Source: Planctomycetaceae bacterium (GTDB lineage Bacteria > Planctomycetota > Planctomycetia > Pirellulales > Thermoguttaceae). Taken from it: a DNA stretch of 15,448 nt. The stretch is taken from contig JAIRYX010000301.1 of assembly GCA_031267635.1 (NCBI GenBank), positions 1 to 15,448 of the forward strand, in the 5' to 3' direction. Below are positions 1-7,147 of the stretch, piece after piece (position 1 is the stretch's first letter; every line of letters begins with the position of its first letter). The notes under the pieces are model-generated. The model was not told the DNA's origin and searched no databases. It was given only the letters and a program-made list of their open reading frames with translations. The translations under genes and the position numbers were made by a program.

Positions 1-26
1 ACATCCCAATTATAAGGAGAAAAATC

Positions 27-668
27 GTGTATAAATCAGTTGTATTTGTAGATTTTGAAAATATTCAAAAAATTGACAATGCTTTACTTGACTCAAAAAC
101 AAAAATAATTGTTATGGTAGGTTTAGATCAAGATAATAAAGCATTTGAATTTGCCAAAAATTTATTTAATAATATTTCTTCAATAGAATTAATTAAAGTA
201 AATGGGCGTGGACCAAATGCATTAGATATTTTTATTGCATTTTATATTGGTCGATATTTTGAGAACATAAAAGAATCAGAAATAATAATTTGTTCAAAAG
301 ATTCTGATTATGATCAGTTGATAAAACATGTGGATGGATACGGTATATCAATCAAAAGAATAGGTTTAGTTGAAGAAATTAAGAAAAAAATTGTTGAAAT
401 AAAAGAACCAAAACAAAAAAAGAAGGAAAAGGAATCACTAAAAACAATCGAAACAAATGATACAAAAATAGTTATTGAATATTTACAGAAACAAACAAAA
501 TCGCAAAAGGGCAACAGACCTAAAAAAATTGAGACATTGGAAAATTATTTGTATGCGCATTTTTCTCAAAAAATATCAATGGATAAAATTAAAAAAGCAA
601 TAGAATTTATGAAAAATAATAAATATATAATAATTATGAATAACAGAATAAATTATAATAATATATAG
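27..668 (+). CDS. NYN-domain (PIN-like) nuclease, AT-rich, cassette-like
   Basis: 213-residue protein starting at a GTG, with the Shine-Dalgarno AAGGAG 7 nt upstream. Residues 1-115 form a NYN/PIN-like fold: strand 1 carries VFVDFENIQ (D9, E11, N12), then NALD (N64, D67) and ICSKDSDYD (D92, D94). These acidic residues are placed like the metal-binding residues of NYN ribonucleases (LabA/DUF88-like), so metal-dependent RNA cleavage is the family expectation. A Lys/Glu-rich linker (about 118-145) leads to a C-terminal helical part (about 148-213) that could be a small RNA- or DNA-binding winged-helix-like module; this is inference. The gene is far more AT-rich than its neighbours, with A/T-ending codons, which suggests recent transfer. 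It is followed after 15 bp by an attC-like hairpin, as in a gene cassette. No antitoxin or partner gene is visible. The NYN fold is fairly sure; the biological target is unknown. Confidence 0.8.
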   Translation: MYKSVVFVDFENIQKIDNALLDSKTKIIVMVGLDQDNKAFEFAKNLFNNISSIELIKVNGRGPNALDIFIAFYIGRYFENIKESEIIICSKDSDYDQLIKHVDGYGISIKRIGLVEEIKKKIVEIKEPKQKKKEKESLKTIETNDTKIVIEYLQKQTKSQKGNRPKKIETLENYLYAHFSQKISMDKIKKAIEFMKNNKYIIIMNNRINYNNI

Positions 669-683
669 TACGGGGTGTACTGC

Positions 684-845
684 ACATAACAGGTCTGTAT
701 ATGCTTCGAGCGCAGTAGTGCCCTCGGGCTACGAAAAAACGCAGTCGGGCTTACGCCCTTTGTACTGTTTTTCTCCGTCACATTTTGGCCCGCCGCAATG
801 CTTTATGGGCGGGCCAAAACGTCATATACAGCCGGAACGCTAATC
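684..845 (+). other. attC-like recombination site (candidate)
   Basis: Nested inverted repeat just downstream of the NYN gene. The outer arms GG-t-CTGTATATG (692-703) and CATATACAGCC (823-833) pair with one extra-helical T, a feature typical of folded attC sites. An R''-like box ACATAAC (684-690) lies outside the left arm. The expected partner GTTATGT is not found; position 839 is G but it is followed by CTAATC. Inside, TTTTGGCCCGCC (783-794) pairs perfectly with GGCGGGCCAAAA (808-819). Size (about 160 nt) is at the large end for attC. A loss of R' identity right after the G is what integration at a secondary site would give, because integrase cuts G^TT. No integrase is visible, so this is a structural resemblance only. 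Confidence 0.45.
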
Positions 846-1085
846 AAAATTACAATTTATAATGGTACGACTTCCTGAATATGTTACAAAAGACGTATTC
901 AAATGGGCTTGTGAAGAGTCCGTAAAAAAGAAAAAATAACTACGGGAAACTTCTAAAAACCTCATTTTCAACACATGTGACCATTGAAAAATAAGGGCTT
1001 ACGAATATTGGGAAGAGGTTTTTAGAAGTTCCCTACGGGAGAAGCCTGTTTGTATCAATTAAAAGAGGGCTTGTGTGTGCAATGT
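844..1085 (+). pseudogene. GyrI-like small-molecule-binding domain, broken internal fragment
   Basis: Reading from 844 gives SKLQFIMVRLPEYV, then TKDVFKWACEESVKKKK and a stop at 937. After a palindromic insertion (about 940-1032) a second piece, GEACLYQLKEGLCVQC, follows in another frame (1038-1085) before a stop. Both pieces fit neighbouring segments of GyrI-like/AraC-effector-binding proteins (LPE-V-VF-WACEE, then EGLCVQ). An indel in the A-run 923-936 would join the frames. The start of the gene is missing: the fragment begins directly at the right edge of the attC-like hairpin. The end is missing too, replaced after 1085 by unrelated GC-richer sequence. The gene looks disrupted twice, by the cassette-like insertion and by the foldback element. 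Family assignment is from recalled motif resemblance, not a search. Confidence 0.5.
940..1040. mobile_element. Short palindromic MITE-like insertion with 8-bp target duplication
   Basis: Terminal inverted repeats AACTTCTAAAAACCTC (948-963) and GAGGTTTTTAGAAGTT (1015-1030) are perfect over 16 bp. The element is bounded by the 8-bp direct repeat CTACGGGA at 940-947 and 1033-1040. It contains no open reading frame. The two halves of the GyrI-like remnant lie on either side, which supports a real insertion. The exact element ends are ambiguous by 1-3 bp because GGGA also takes part in the inverted repeat. Confidence 0.6.
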
Positions 1086-1179
1086 TAGCGCAAGTGGTAT
1101 TAGGGCGTTGCCTTATGCTCATGCCTTGCCCTTTCAGGGTGAATTGCGAAAAACTATTTGTCTTCCTGTGATTGTTTAG

Positions 1180-1212
1180 AAAAAACGGGGCTGGGCTGGA
1201 AATGCTCGCCCC
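1180..1212 (-). terminator. Rho-independent terminator of the minus-strand GT operon
   Basis: Read on the minus strand: GGGGC stem (1208-1212), GCCCC partner (1187-1191), then a single G and a run of six T (1185-1180). It lies 36 nt downstream of the stop codon of the 1248-2618 gene, which is the right place and orientation to end the operon. Confidence 0.6.
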
Positions 1213-1247
1213 ATAAATTTTAACGGAGCTTTTTCAGAGGCGGCTTT

Positions 1248-2618
1248 CTAATCTGTAGGGCGTTGGTTCGAATTCAATTTCAAAAAATTCATCCACACGT
1301 CAAGACACTGAAAAGGAATGAGTATCACGAACGGTACAACAGGAAGTGATAAACGAAAATATTCATCCTGCGCACCCGCGACGGCAGTGAAAAGTAAACC
1401 GGCAATCATTAGCCAGAAAATCCAATGAAGAATCGGAATTCGTCTTGATTGTTTCCACAACGCGAAAATCAAAAATAATTCCGTCAAGATGAAAACATAA
1501 ATGGGAAAAAGCTTTTTCTCTTGTAAAAATTTTCCGGCAATAAATTTTGCATAGTCGTAAGGATAAGTTCTTATCATTCGTTGCGTATAAATTCTTCTTT
1601 CATTCATCGGCGGCATTAATCCGTCTTGACGCACTTTTTCAGTAATAAAATTTATTGGGTCGTCGGGATAAGTCCAAACTCTTGGGCGAGTTAATAATCG
1701 CAGATCATTCGCTTTTTCAGGAAATATTTTTTTGTATTCCGTAAGCGCAGTTTGCATTCGGCGACTGATGGGGGAATCGTCTTTTTGAAACAACTCCGAT
1801 TGAATCATGCAAATAAATTGATTCGATACGCCGAGAACTGTTACGCTGAAAATCCCGGTCTTTTTGTAAAATTGATGGCAATATCCGAAAATTAACACAA
1901 GCGACAACACAGCGTACAGCAAGCCGATCAAGTCTTTTTTGAAATGTTCGCGTTGAAACAACAAACGCATTCCCCAGAAAACAAAAATCAACAACAACAA
2001 TCCCATAAAAGCGGGACGCAACATAATCAACAGAAAAACGCCCAATCCCGACAAAAACGCTTTTAAGCGGGTTGGTTTTTGAACGTAAGCCATAAGACAG
2101 AAGAACCAGCAAACCGCAAACGATACGGCAAGCGATTCCGTGAGTATCCAATTGTTGAATAGCAACGCCGAAACCGCGACAACATAAAGCAATGTTGCGA
2201 GCACAACGCAGATTCGCGACTTGAGAAAATATTCTCCGATTCGATAAAAGAAAAACACGGAAATTAGCGACAACATGCGTTGAGAAAAAACAATCCACCC
2301 GAACATCGCGTCTTCACCGAATAATTGACGATGCAAGCCGGTAAAAATAAGATAAGCCGGCGTGCGTTCAATATTGACCTCGCCGGAAAAAAGCAATTCT
2401 TTGAGATTCGCGTCTTTGAGATAAGAAGGAACGTCAGGACTTTCGAGGTGCGGCTTGCCCGACCGTTTCGGATCAAGAAATCCCATCGGATCAATGAACG
2501 CTCTGAAAATCAAAGCAATCAGCATCACCCAAACGAGAGGATTTTTGCATAACGACTCCAGGCGATGGATAGCAGATTTATCCGATAAAGCATTGTTATT
2601 TTGTTGTTTCGATTCCAT
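1248..2618 (-). CDS. GT-C-like polytopic membrane glycosyltransferase, paralogue 1
   Basis: 456 residues with many hydrophobic segments: TM1 at about 28-46, then a cluster between about 105 and 255, and a C-terminal group at about 365-445. The first long external loop contains SPDVPSYLKDA (D62, S65, Y66) and IERTPAYLIF (R85-T-P-x-Y89). This acidic-loop plus RTPxYP-like pattern is typical of GT-C enzymes of the ArnT/PMT/GT39 type, which move sugars from polyprenyl-phosphate donors on the outer face of the cytoplasmic membrane. The C-terminal DEYFRLSLPVVPFV fits the conserved R-L-x-x-P end of such proteins. The start ATG is well placed: AAAGGA lies 8 nt upstream and overlaps the TAA stop of the preceding paralogue, implying translational coupling. 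Substrate is unknown. A non-enzymatic membrane role cannot be excluded. Confidence 0.6.
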   Translation of the reverse strand: MESKQQNNNALSDKSAIHRLESLCKNPLVWVMLIALIFRAFIDPMGFLDPKRSGKPHLESPDVPSYLKDANLKELLFSGEVNIERTPAYLIFTGLHRQLFGEDAMFGWIVFSQRMLSLISVFFFYRIGEYFLKSRICVVLATLLYVVAVSALLFNNWILTESLAVSFAVCWFFCLMAYVQKPTRLKAFLSGLGVFLLIMLRPAFMGLLLLIFVFWGMRLLFQREHFKKDLIGLLYAVLSLVLIFGYCHQFYKKTGIFSVTVLGVSNQFICMIQSELFQKDDSPISRRMQTALTEYKKIFPEKANDLRLLTRPRVWTYPDDPINFITEKVRQDGLMPPMNERRIYTQRMIRTYPYDYAKFIAGKFLQEKKLFPIYVFILTELFLIFALWKQSRRIPILHWIFWLMIAGLLFTAVAGAQDEYFRLSLPVVPFVILIPFQCLDVWMNFLKLNSNQRPTD

Positions 2619-2630
2619 GAGAAGATTCCT

Positions 2631-4079
2631 TTATTCTTTTCCATGATGAACGTCAACAGCTTGGCAACATAATAAGGAACAACACAATGCGAATATTCGA
2701 TCCGCGGCTAAAAACAATCCCAGAATCAGTAAAGAGATAATCGGATAAATCAGTCTTCCGTAATCTGTATAGGCAAGACCAAAAGAAGTTACGATTATTC
2801 CCGCCGAGAAAAGTAAGCATAAAAAATGAACCCAACTTTGTGGTAAAGATTCTTTGCGAATAAAACAAAGAAAAACGATAAAACTCAGAATCCACGAACC
2901 AAAGAAAAAGCCCCATTTATTAGGTTCTTTTTGAAGCATTGCAACCATTTTCTCCAAAACATATTTCAAATATTGCCATTGATTTGCTTTAATTGTTTGC
3001 GTTACATAGTTGTTCAGGTAAATACAATGCCTTTGCAAAAGAAGGTCTGTTTTCGTATAATCGGAATTATCGAGTAAATGCGGGTCTTTTTTGACAACAT
3101 TTGTTATGGTCAAATCAGTCACATCAGAATCACTGATAAAATGCGGGTCGCCCATTTTAAAACAAACAAAAGTCAAAGGACTTCTTCCCCAACTATTACA
3201 AATCGATAACCAATACGGATCGTCAAGTTTTTCAGGACATTGCCGCTTAAATTCTTCGATAGCACCCTGAATCATCTCGTACATCTCGCGGTTGTCGCTT
3301 TGCTCATACAATCGGGATTGAACAACGCAACAAAAAAGATTGAATGTGGAAATATGAGTAATACTGAACACGCCGCTCTTTTGCCAAACGAGATGACTAT
3401 ATCCCAAAATCAATAACACCGATAGACAAGTTGCCAATAATCCCGCGACACTTTTTTTCCACGAAATCCGAAAGAAAACGATTTGTCCCAACCAAAACAA
3501 AAGGAGAATCGGCAGAAAAATAGAAAATGCCGGACGAAGCATGATTATGACCAATAATCCCAATCCCAATAAAATTGCTTTATAATAAACGGGATTTTTT
3601 ACGTAAGAAATCAAACCGTAAAAGAAAAACACCGTTGCAAAAACAGATAATGGTTCCGTTAAAATGTAGGAAGCGTTACAATCTTCTTTTAATAAAACAA
3701 TGAAAATGTAAGCAACGCATGAAAAGAAAACCAGCAATGTTGAACGAAACAAAAATCGGCAAATATGGTAATAATAATACACGGAAATCAACGTAAAAAT
3801 ATATTGAATCACAGCAACCAGACGAAAGGAGTATTCTTCTCCGGCGATAGACCGGCACAATGCGAGGAACACGGGATACACCGGCGTGCGCTGCGTATCA
3901 ATATTTCCTTTTAAAAGATCGCCGATATGATAAGAGACACGAATGTAAGATTGACTGTCTCCACCCATCGGGCTTTGATGGAAGTTCCAAACATAATGTC
4001 CACCCAACATGATTATGGCGATCAGCATGCTCCAAAACAATGGCGAATGAAAAGATTTTTTTAAAAATTCAGGTAACAT
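2631..4079 (-). CDS. GT-C-like polytopic membrane glycosyltransferase, paralogue 2
   Basis: 482 residues, clearly paralogous to the next gene in the operon. Shared features in the same order are PLFWSMLIAI at the first membrane segment, a loop with GGDSQSYIRV (D41, S44, Y45), QRTPVYPVFLA (R64-T-P-x-Y68), LTEPLSVFA, and VIIMLRPAF. A hydrophilic stretch at about 285-370, between the two membrane blocks, is longer than in paralogue 1 and is where they differ most. The C-terminus has YTDYGRLIYPIISLL, again GT-C-like. The ATG lacks a strong Shine-Dalgarno. It lies 54 bp after the ABC ATPase gene, so the three genes may form one transcript. Transfer of a sugar from a lipid carrier is inferred from the fold; the acceptor is not known. 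Confidence 0.6.
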   Translation of the reverse strand: MLPEFLKKSFHSPLFWSMLIAIIMLGGHYVWNFHQSPMGGDSQSYIRVSYHIGDLLKGNIDTQRTPVYPVFLALCRSIAGEEYSFRLVAVIQYIFTLISVYYYYHICRFLFRSTLLVFFSCVAYIFIVLLKEDCNASYILTEPLSVFATVFFFYGLISYVKNPVYYKAILLGLGLLVIIMLRPAFSIFLPILLLFWLGQIVFFRISWKKSVAGLLATCLSVLLILGYSHLVWQKSGVFSITHISTFNLFCCVVQSRLYEQSDNREMYEMIQGAIEEFKRQCPEKLDDPYWLSICNSWGRSPLTFVCFKMGDPHFISDSDVTDLTITNVVKKDPHLLDNSDYTKTDLLLQRHCIYLNNYVTQTIKANQWQYLKYVLEKMVAMLQKEPNKWGFFFGSWILSFIVFLCFIRKESLPQSWVHFLCLLFSAGIIVTSFGLAYTDYGRLIYPIISLLILGLFLAADRIFALCCSLLCCQAVDVHHGKE

Positions 4080-4133
4080 AATAACAATCTGCTCAAAAGT
4101 ATTTTAAGATTTGTTTTCTTGACTGTAAAATTT

Positions 4134-4970
4134 TTATTTGTTTTCTAAATCTGTTGCTGATTCCACTGGAACAAACGGATATTTGTAAACCTGACACATT
4201 TCCATGAGCCGTCCGCCCGCTTCGCCTTCGATGAATTGCGAGACGCGGTTGTCGGGCGAATCGTCGATTTCATCGGCTGGTCCTTCGTAAACAATTTGCG
4301 ATTCATCGGGACGCAACCTTGCTACCGGATAAAGCATGACAATCCGGTCAGCGACTTTTTTTGCCGATTTCATGTCGTGCGTAACAATAATACCGCTGAC
4401 ATTGTGCCGCCGTCGCGTATTGATAATTAACTCGTTGATCACGTCGCTCATAATCGGGTCGAGTCCAGTTGTCGGTTCGTCGTACAACATCAATTCCGGG
4501 TTCATCGCCAATGCTCGCGCAAAACCGACACGTTTCCGCATCCCGCCGGAAAGTTCCGCCGGTTTTTTTTCGAGAACGATTTCCGGTAAGCCAACCTCCA
4601 CAAGCAACCGAATCACTGTGTCCATAATTTCCGGCGTAGAACGATTCGTATGTTGTCGTAGTGGAAACGCAACATTTTCCGCAATTGTCATACTATCGAA
4701 CAACGCCGCCTGTTGAAAAACGAATCCATACCGCGTACGTTGTGTAGCCAGTTCCCCGTCCGACATTTCCGCAAGCGGCATTCCGTCGAATAAAACGCGA
4801 CCATATGTCGGTGAAAGCAAACCGATTAGCGTTTTGAGCAATACGGTTTTTCCGCAACCGCTTTCACCGATCACCGCCAACGTTTCACCACGCCGCAACT
4901 GTAGATTAATTTCGCGCAAAACCGAAACGCCGCGAAACAGCATCGTCAGCCGTTCCGTTTCGAGAATCAC
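4134..4970 (-). CDS. MlaF-type ABC transporter ATP-binding protein
   Basis: ATPase subunit of the MlaF/Ttg2A (MCE-associated) class, which powers phospholipid transport between the membranes of double-membrane bacteria. Counting from the GTG used here (278 aa): Walker A GESGCGKT (35-42), Q-loop FQQ (85-87), signature LSGGMRKRVGFARAL (140-154), Walker B LMLYDE (160-165), GLDP D-loop and THD switch histidine (H198). The LSGGMRKR form and the length of the C-terminal tail fit MlaF better than other ABC families. The frame is open to a TTG at 5024, but that start has no ribosome site and adds a non-conserved 18-residue leader, so GTG 4970 is preferred. No MlaE permease or MCE protein lies next to it: upstream is trmL and downstream are two GT-like membrane genes, so its partners must be encoded elsewhere. 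Confidence 0.85.
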   Translation of the reverse strand: MILETERLTMLFRGVSVLREINLQLRRGETLAVIGESGCGKTVLLKTLIGLLSPTYGRVLFDGMPLAEMSDGELATQRTRYGFVFQQAALFDSMTIAENVAFPLRQHTNRSTPEIMDTVIRLLVEVGLPEIVLEKKPAELSGGMRKRVGFARALAMNPELMLYDEPTTGLDPIMSDVINELIINTRRRHNVSGIIVTHDMKSAKKVADRIVMLYPVARLRPDESQIVYEGPADEIDDSPDNRVSQFIEGEAGGRLMEMCQVYKYPFVPVESATDLENK

Positions 4971-5100
4971 CGAATTTTCACGTTGTTCGACAAACACGGG
5001 AAAGTTAAACGCTAAAAATTTCAAAACGTATGATTATATGGTCGCAAAAATTTTCATCACTATCCTAACAAAACAAGGATAAAAAAACAAGTGCATTTTC

Positions 5101-5568
5101 TTATTTTTGCTGTAATGCGATTTGTCGTTTGGCTTCAAAAACCATAATTCCAACAGAAACGGAAAGATTTAAGCATCTCGCATTGGGGGAGATAGGGATT
5201 TTAAGCGACTTAGTACTATTTTCCTGCATCATCTGGTTTGGTAAACCTTTGGTTTCGCACCCGAAGACAAAAACGTCGTCGGAAGCGAATTGAACATCGG
5301 TATAAACCGTTTCCACTTTTTTGGACATAAACCAAAAGCGTTTTTTTGCGAGGCGTTGCGTCAAATCGACCCAACAATTGACGACTTCTACATCAAGGTA
5401 CTCCCAATAATCAAGTCCTGCGCGTTTGATACGTCGGCTGTCAATTTGGAAACCCAAAGGACGCACCAACCATAATTTTGCTCCAACTCCAACGCAGGTG
5501 CGTCCAATCGCGCCGGTATTGTCGGGAATTTCCGGTTGAAAAAGCACAACATGAAAAAGCGGTTTCAT
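5101..5568 (-). CDS. trmL: tRNA (cytidine/uridine(34)-2'-O)-methyltransferase TrmL
   Basis: 155 residues, the normal size for TrmL (YibK), a SPOUT-class enzyme with a trefoil knot that 2'-O-methylates the wobble base of leucine tRNAs using S-adenosylmethionine. Visible family blocks are LFQPEIPDNTGAIGRTC (9-25, with N17 and R23), KRAGLDYWEY, VFVFGCETKGLP, and the knot-forming IPISPNARCLNLSVSVGIMV (within the last 35 residues) followed by FEAKRQ. The usual LNLS-N-V is LNLSVSV here, a mild substitution. The ATG has GAGGT 6 nt upstream. It probably has its own promoter: the downstream ABC gene starts 130 bp further on, with a T-rich run (5081-5087, minus-strand TTTTTTT) in between. Confidence 0.92.
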   Translation of the reverse strand: MKPLFHVVLFQPEIPDNTGAIGRTCVGVGAKLWLVRPLGFQIDSRRIKRAGLDYWEYLDVEVVNCWVDLTQRLAKKRFWFMSKKVETVYTDVQFASDDVFVFGCETKGLPNQMMQENSTKSLKIPISPNARCLNLSVSVGIMVFEAKRQIALQQK

Positions 5569-5630
5569 AAATACCTCAAGTGAAACTCTGAAAACTATCT
5601 TTCAAGCATTGAATGCAAACTCTAATATTG

Positions 5631-5720
5631 CTGATTATTTCGTTTTTTGGGGGGGCAATATTTGAAAACGTAATAGAACACGATAGCGTCAGTTTTCCAA
5701 GCCAATAAATCCACACTGGG
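5631..5720. repeat. Dispersed repeat, ~90 bp, direct copy at 7819-7908
   Basis: The stretch CTGATTATTTCG through AATAAATCCACACTGGG recurs in the same orientation at 7819-7908 with scattered mismatches and small indels. Shared blocks include CAATATTTGAAAAC, GCGTCAGTTT-CCAAGCC and AATAAATCCA-ACTGGG. It ends exactly where the next element (5721) begins, so it may be an older repeat into which that element was placed, or a further module of the same family. Confidence 0.6.
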
Positions 5721-6146
5721 TAACTCATGTTACGCATGAGGTCTGTGTAAGTACTTTCCATTGTAATTGTCCGCATCTTTTTGTAAAATGCCCCGGTCTC
5801 TTTTTAGAAAAAGATGGTATTTTAAAAAAAATGATCCGTGTATTTTTTTTAGAAGGTAACTATTCAGTTGGCCAAACGGCTTTATTATTGCAGCCCTTAT
5901 TTATCAAGTTTCCCTTAGTAGCCAACAAAGCCCTCAAAACGCGCCCTTATGTGTTAGAAGGTGGATTGTTATCAAAACAGATGAATGAAAAATAAAGGAA
6001 TAAGGACGCATATTCGGGGGTTTTGTTGGCTACTAAGGGAATTTTATACATAAGGGCGGCAATCGTAATATTTTCGGCAAAATTGACTGTAGTTACCCAG
6101 TTGCCGTGCGGATTGATGTGGCTTGGGCAACGGAATAGTTACAGTG
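5721..6146. mobile_element. Modular foldback element, copy A
   Basis: Starts with the family end motif TAACTCATGTTACGCATGAG (5721-5740). The left arm has GTAACTATTCAGTTG (5856-5870), ATTATTGCAGCCCTTATTT (around 5885-5903), TTTCCCTTAGTAGCCAAC (about 5909-5926) and AAAGCCCTC. The right arm repeats these in reverse: GTTGGCTACTAAGGGA (6025-6040), TAAGGGCGGCAAT (6051-6063), then a small hairpin, GTAGTTACCCAGTTGCC ... GGGCAACGGAATAGTTAC (6090-6142). Positions 5721-5952 match 10076-10263 in inverted orientation. No credible coding sequence is present. The right end lacks a clear copy of the end motif. Confidence 0.7.
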
Positions 6147-6319
6147 ATTGTATAACTCAATCCCTCACCCAAATGTGAAATAAACAGTAATATTGTACCC
6201 TATTATTTTTACTGCACGAATGTTTCAATTTGGAAACTGCTACAAAATATCATTTAAAAAGATCGTTTTACAAAGATATTGTCAAAAATAGAAATCTTTA
6301 TTTTTCAAAATAATTTGTA

Positions 6320-6341
6320 AAAATATCTTGAAAGATATTTT
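6320..6341. repeat. AT-rich perfect palindrome upstream of thioredoxin gene
   Basis: AAAATATCTT (6320-6329), a GA spacer, then AAGATATTTT (6332-6341): a 10-bp perfect inverted repeat. The rest of the 6147-6431 stretch is AT-rich with no gene or further structure that I can support. It could be an operator or a chance palindrome of AT-rich DNA. Confidence 0.3.
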
Positions 6342-6431
6342 ATGGAACTACGCTGTTCTTCGTGGCAATAAAAAAAGAGTGATCAATATTTTACCAAAAA
6401 CGGAAAGAAAATGCACGTATTTTGCCTCATC

Positions 6432-6461
6432 TTGCCAACAAGCGGATAATAGAGATAATAA
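6432..6461 (+). promoter_or_regulatory. Possible promoter of the thioredoxin gene
   Basis: TTGCCA (6432-6437), an 18-nt spacer, then TAATAA (6456-6461), about 60 nt upstream of the thioredoxin ATG. It fits a housekeeping sigma-factor promoter loosely, with one or two mismatches per box. Confidence 0.3.
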
Positions 6462-6521
6462 AAGAATCGTGTTGTTTGTGATTGATTAAGAAAACCATTT
6501 TCCATTTTGGGAGAAAATAAA

Positions 6522-6851
6522 ATGAGCGGAAAGATTAACGAATTGGATTCGACGGACAATTTTGCGGCGATTACGCAAAACGGCGTTGTATTGGTCGATT
6601 TTTTTGCGACATGGTGTGCGCCGTGTCGAGGGCAGCTTCCCATTCTCAATGCGGTTGCGGAGCAATTTGACGGGAAGGTCACATTCTTAAAAATCGATGT
6701 GGATAATTTTCAGCAAATCGCGCAGCAATTTGGAATATCGAGCATTCCAACGCTTATCGTGTTCAAAAACGGTCAGGTTACCAAAAGTTTTACTGGCGTA
6801 CAGCAGGAAAAAACGCTTGTCGCTACGCTGAATGAACAGCTTGAAGTGTGA
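6522..6851 (+). CDS. trxA: Thioredoxin with CAPC active site
   Basis: 109 residues, the standard thioredoxin length, from an ATG with GGGAG 8 nt upstream; a TTG 15 nt earlier overlaps that ribosome site and is unlikely. It is a cytoplasmic dithiol-disulfide oxidoreductase reduced by thioredoxin reductase. The active site is W31-C32-A33-P34-C35 instead of the common WCGPC, followed by R36-G37. Residues matching E. coli numbering are D26 (buried acid), K57 and the cis-proline P76 in SIPT. The Gly-to-Ala change between the cysteines is known in other thioredoxins and may alter redox potential. The gene is monocistronic, lying between repeats, with a hairpin downstream. Confidence 0.92.
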   Translation: MSGKINELDSTDNFAAITQNGVVLVDFFATWCAPCRGQLPILNAVAEQFDGKVTFLKIDVDNFQQIAQQFGISSIPTLIVFKNGQVTKSFTGVQQEKTLVATLNEQLEV

Positions 6852-6889
6852 TATTCCACCACGAATCCACGAAGTTTTTAGTCGCCATT

Positions 6890-6938
6890 CACGAAATTTC
6901 ACGAAAAAATTTTAAAATATATTTCGTGTTTTTTCGTG
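6890..6938 (+). terminator. Hairpin downstream of thioredoxin gene
   Basis: CACGAAATTTCACGAAA (6890-6906) pairs with TTTCGTGTTTTTTCGTG (6922-6938) at 15 of 17 positions, with a 15-nt AT loop. It begins 38 nt after the stop codon. The U-tract after it is weak (TTGTTATTT), so it may act as a terminator or an mRNA-stabilising stem. Confidence 0.4.
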
Positions 6939-7034
6939 TTGTTATTTAGATGGCTTTTATCGTTTATTTCGCATTTGAGGGATTGATTTATAAAATACGT
7001 TAAGCACTGCCCTAAAATAAGTGATCCATTACAT

Positions 7035-7145
7035 TAGACCTTTTCTCTAACCCTATCAATAGACCGAACACTATTCAAAAAACAGTTATTTGTTATTCAC
7101 CTGTTTTGCCTAAACAACCTGATATGAAGTTAGAGAAAAGGTCTA
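7035..7145. mobile_element. Small foldback element with 17-bp perfect inverted ends
   Basis: TAGACCTTTTCTCTAAC (7035-7051) and GTTAGAGAAAAGGTCTA (7129-7145) are exact reverse complements, enclosing 77 bp without coding potential. The sequence differs from the other foldback families here. It abuts the C-terminal end of the ISAzo13-like remnant, so it may have inserted next to it or have trimmed it. Confidence 0.5.
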
Positions 7146-7147
7146 TT

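Noticed and set aside
1101..1149. GC-richer stretch with AGGGC ... GCCCT and CCCTTTCAGGG self-complementarity
   Set aside because: It resembles a short interspersed repeat and replaces the end of the GyrI-like fragment, but there is only one copy in this window and the stems are short, so no element can be defined.
4941..5024. TTG at 5022-5024 as the start of the ABC ATPase
   Set aside because: No ribosome site, a rare start codon, and an 18-residue extension not expected before the ABC domain; GTG at 4968-4970 is favoured, though also without a strong ribosome site.
5576..5776. Short open frame on the minus strand in copy A of the repeats
   Set aside because: It lies across two repeat modules, has no ribosome site, and is not preserved in the other copies of the same repeat.
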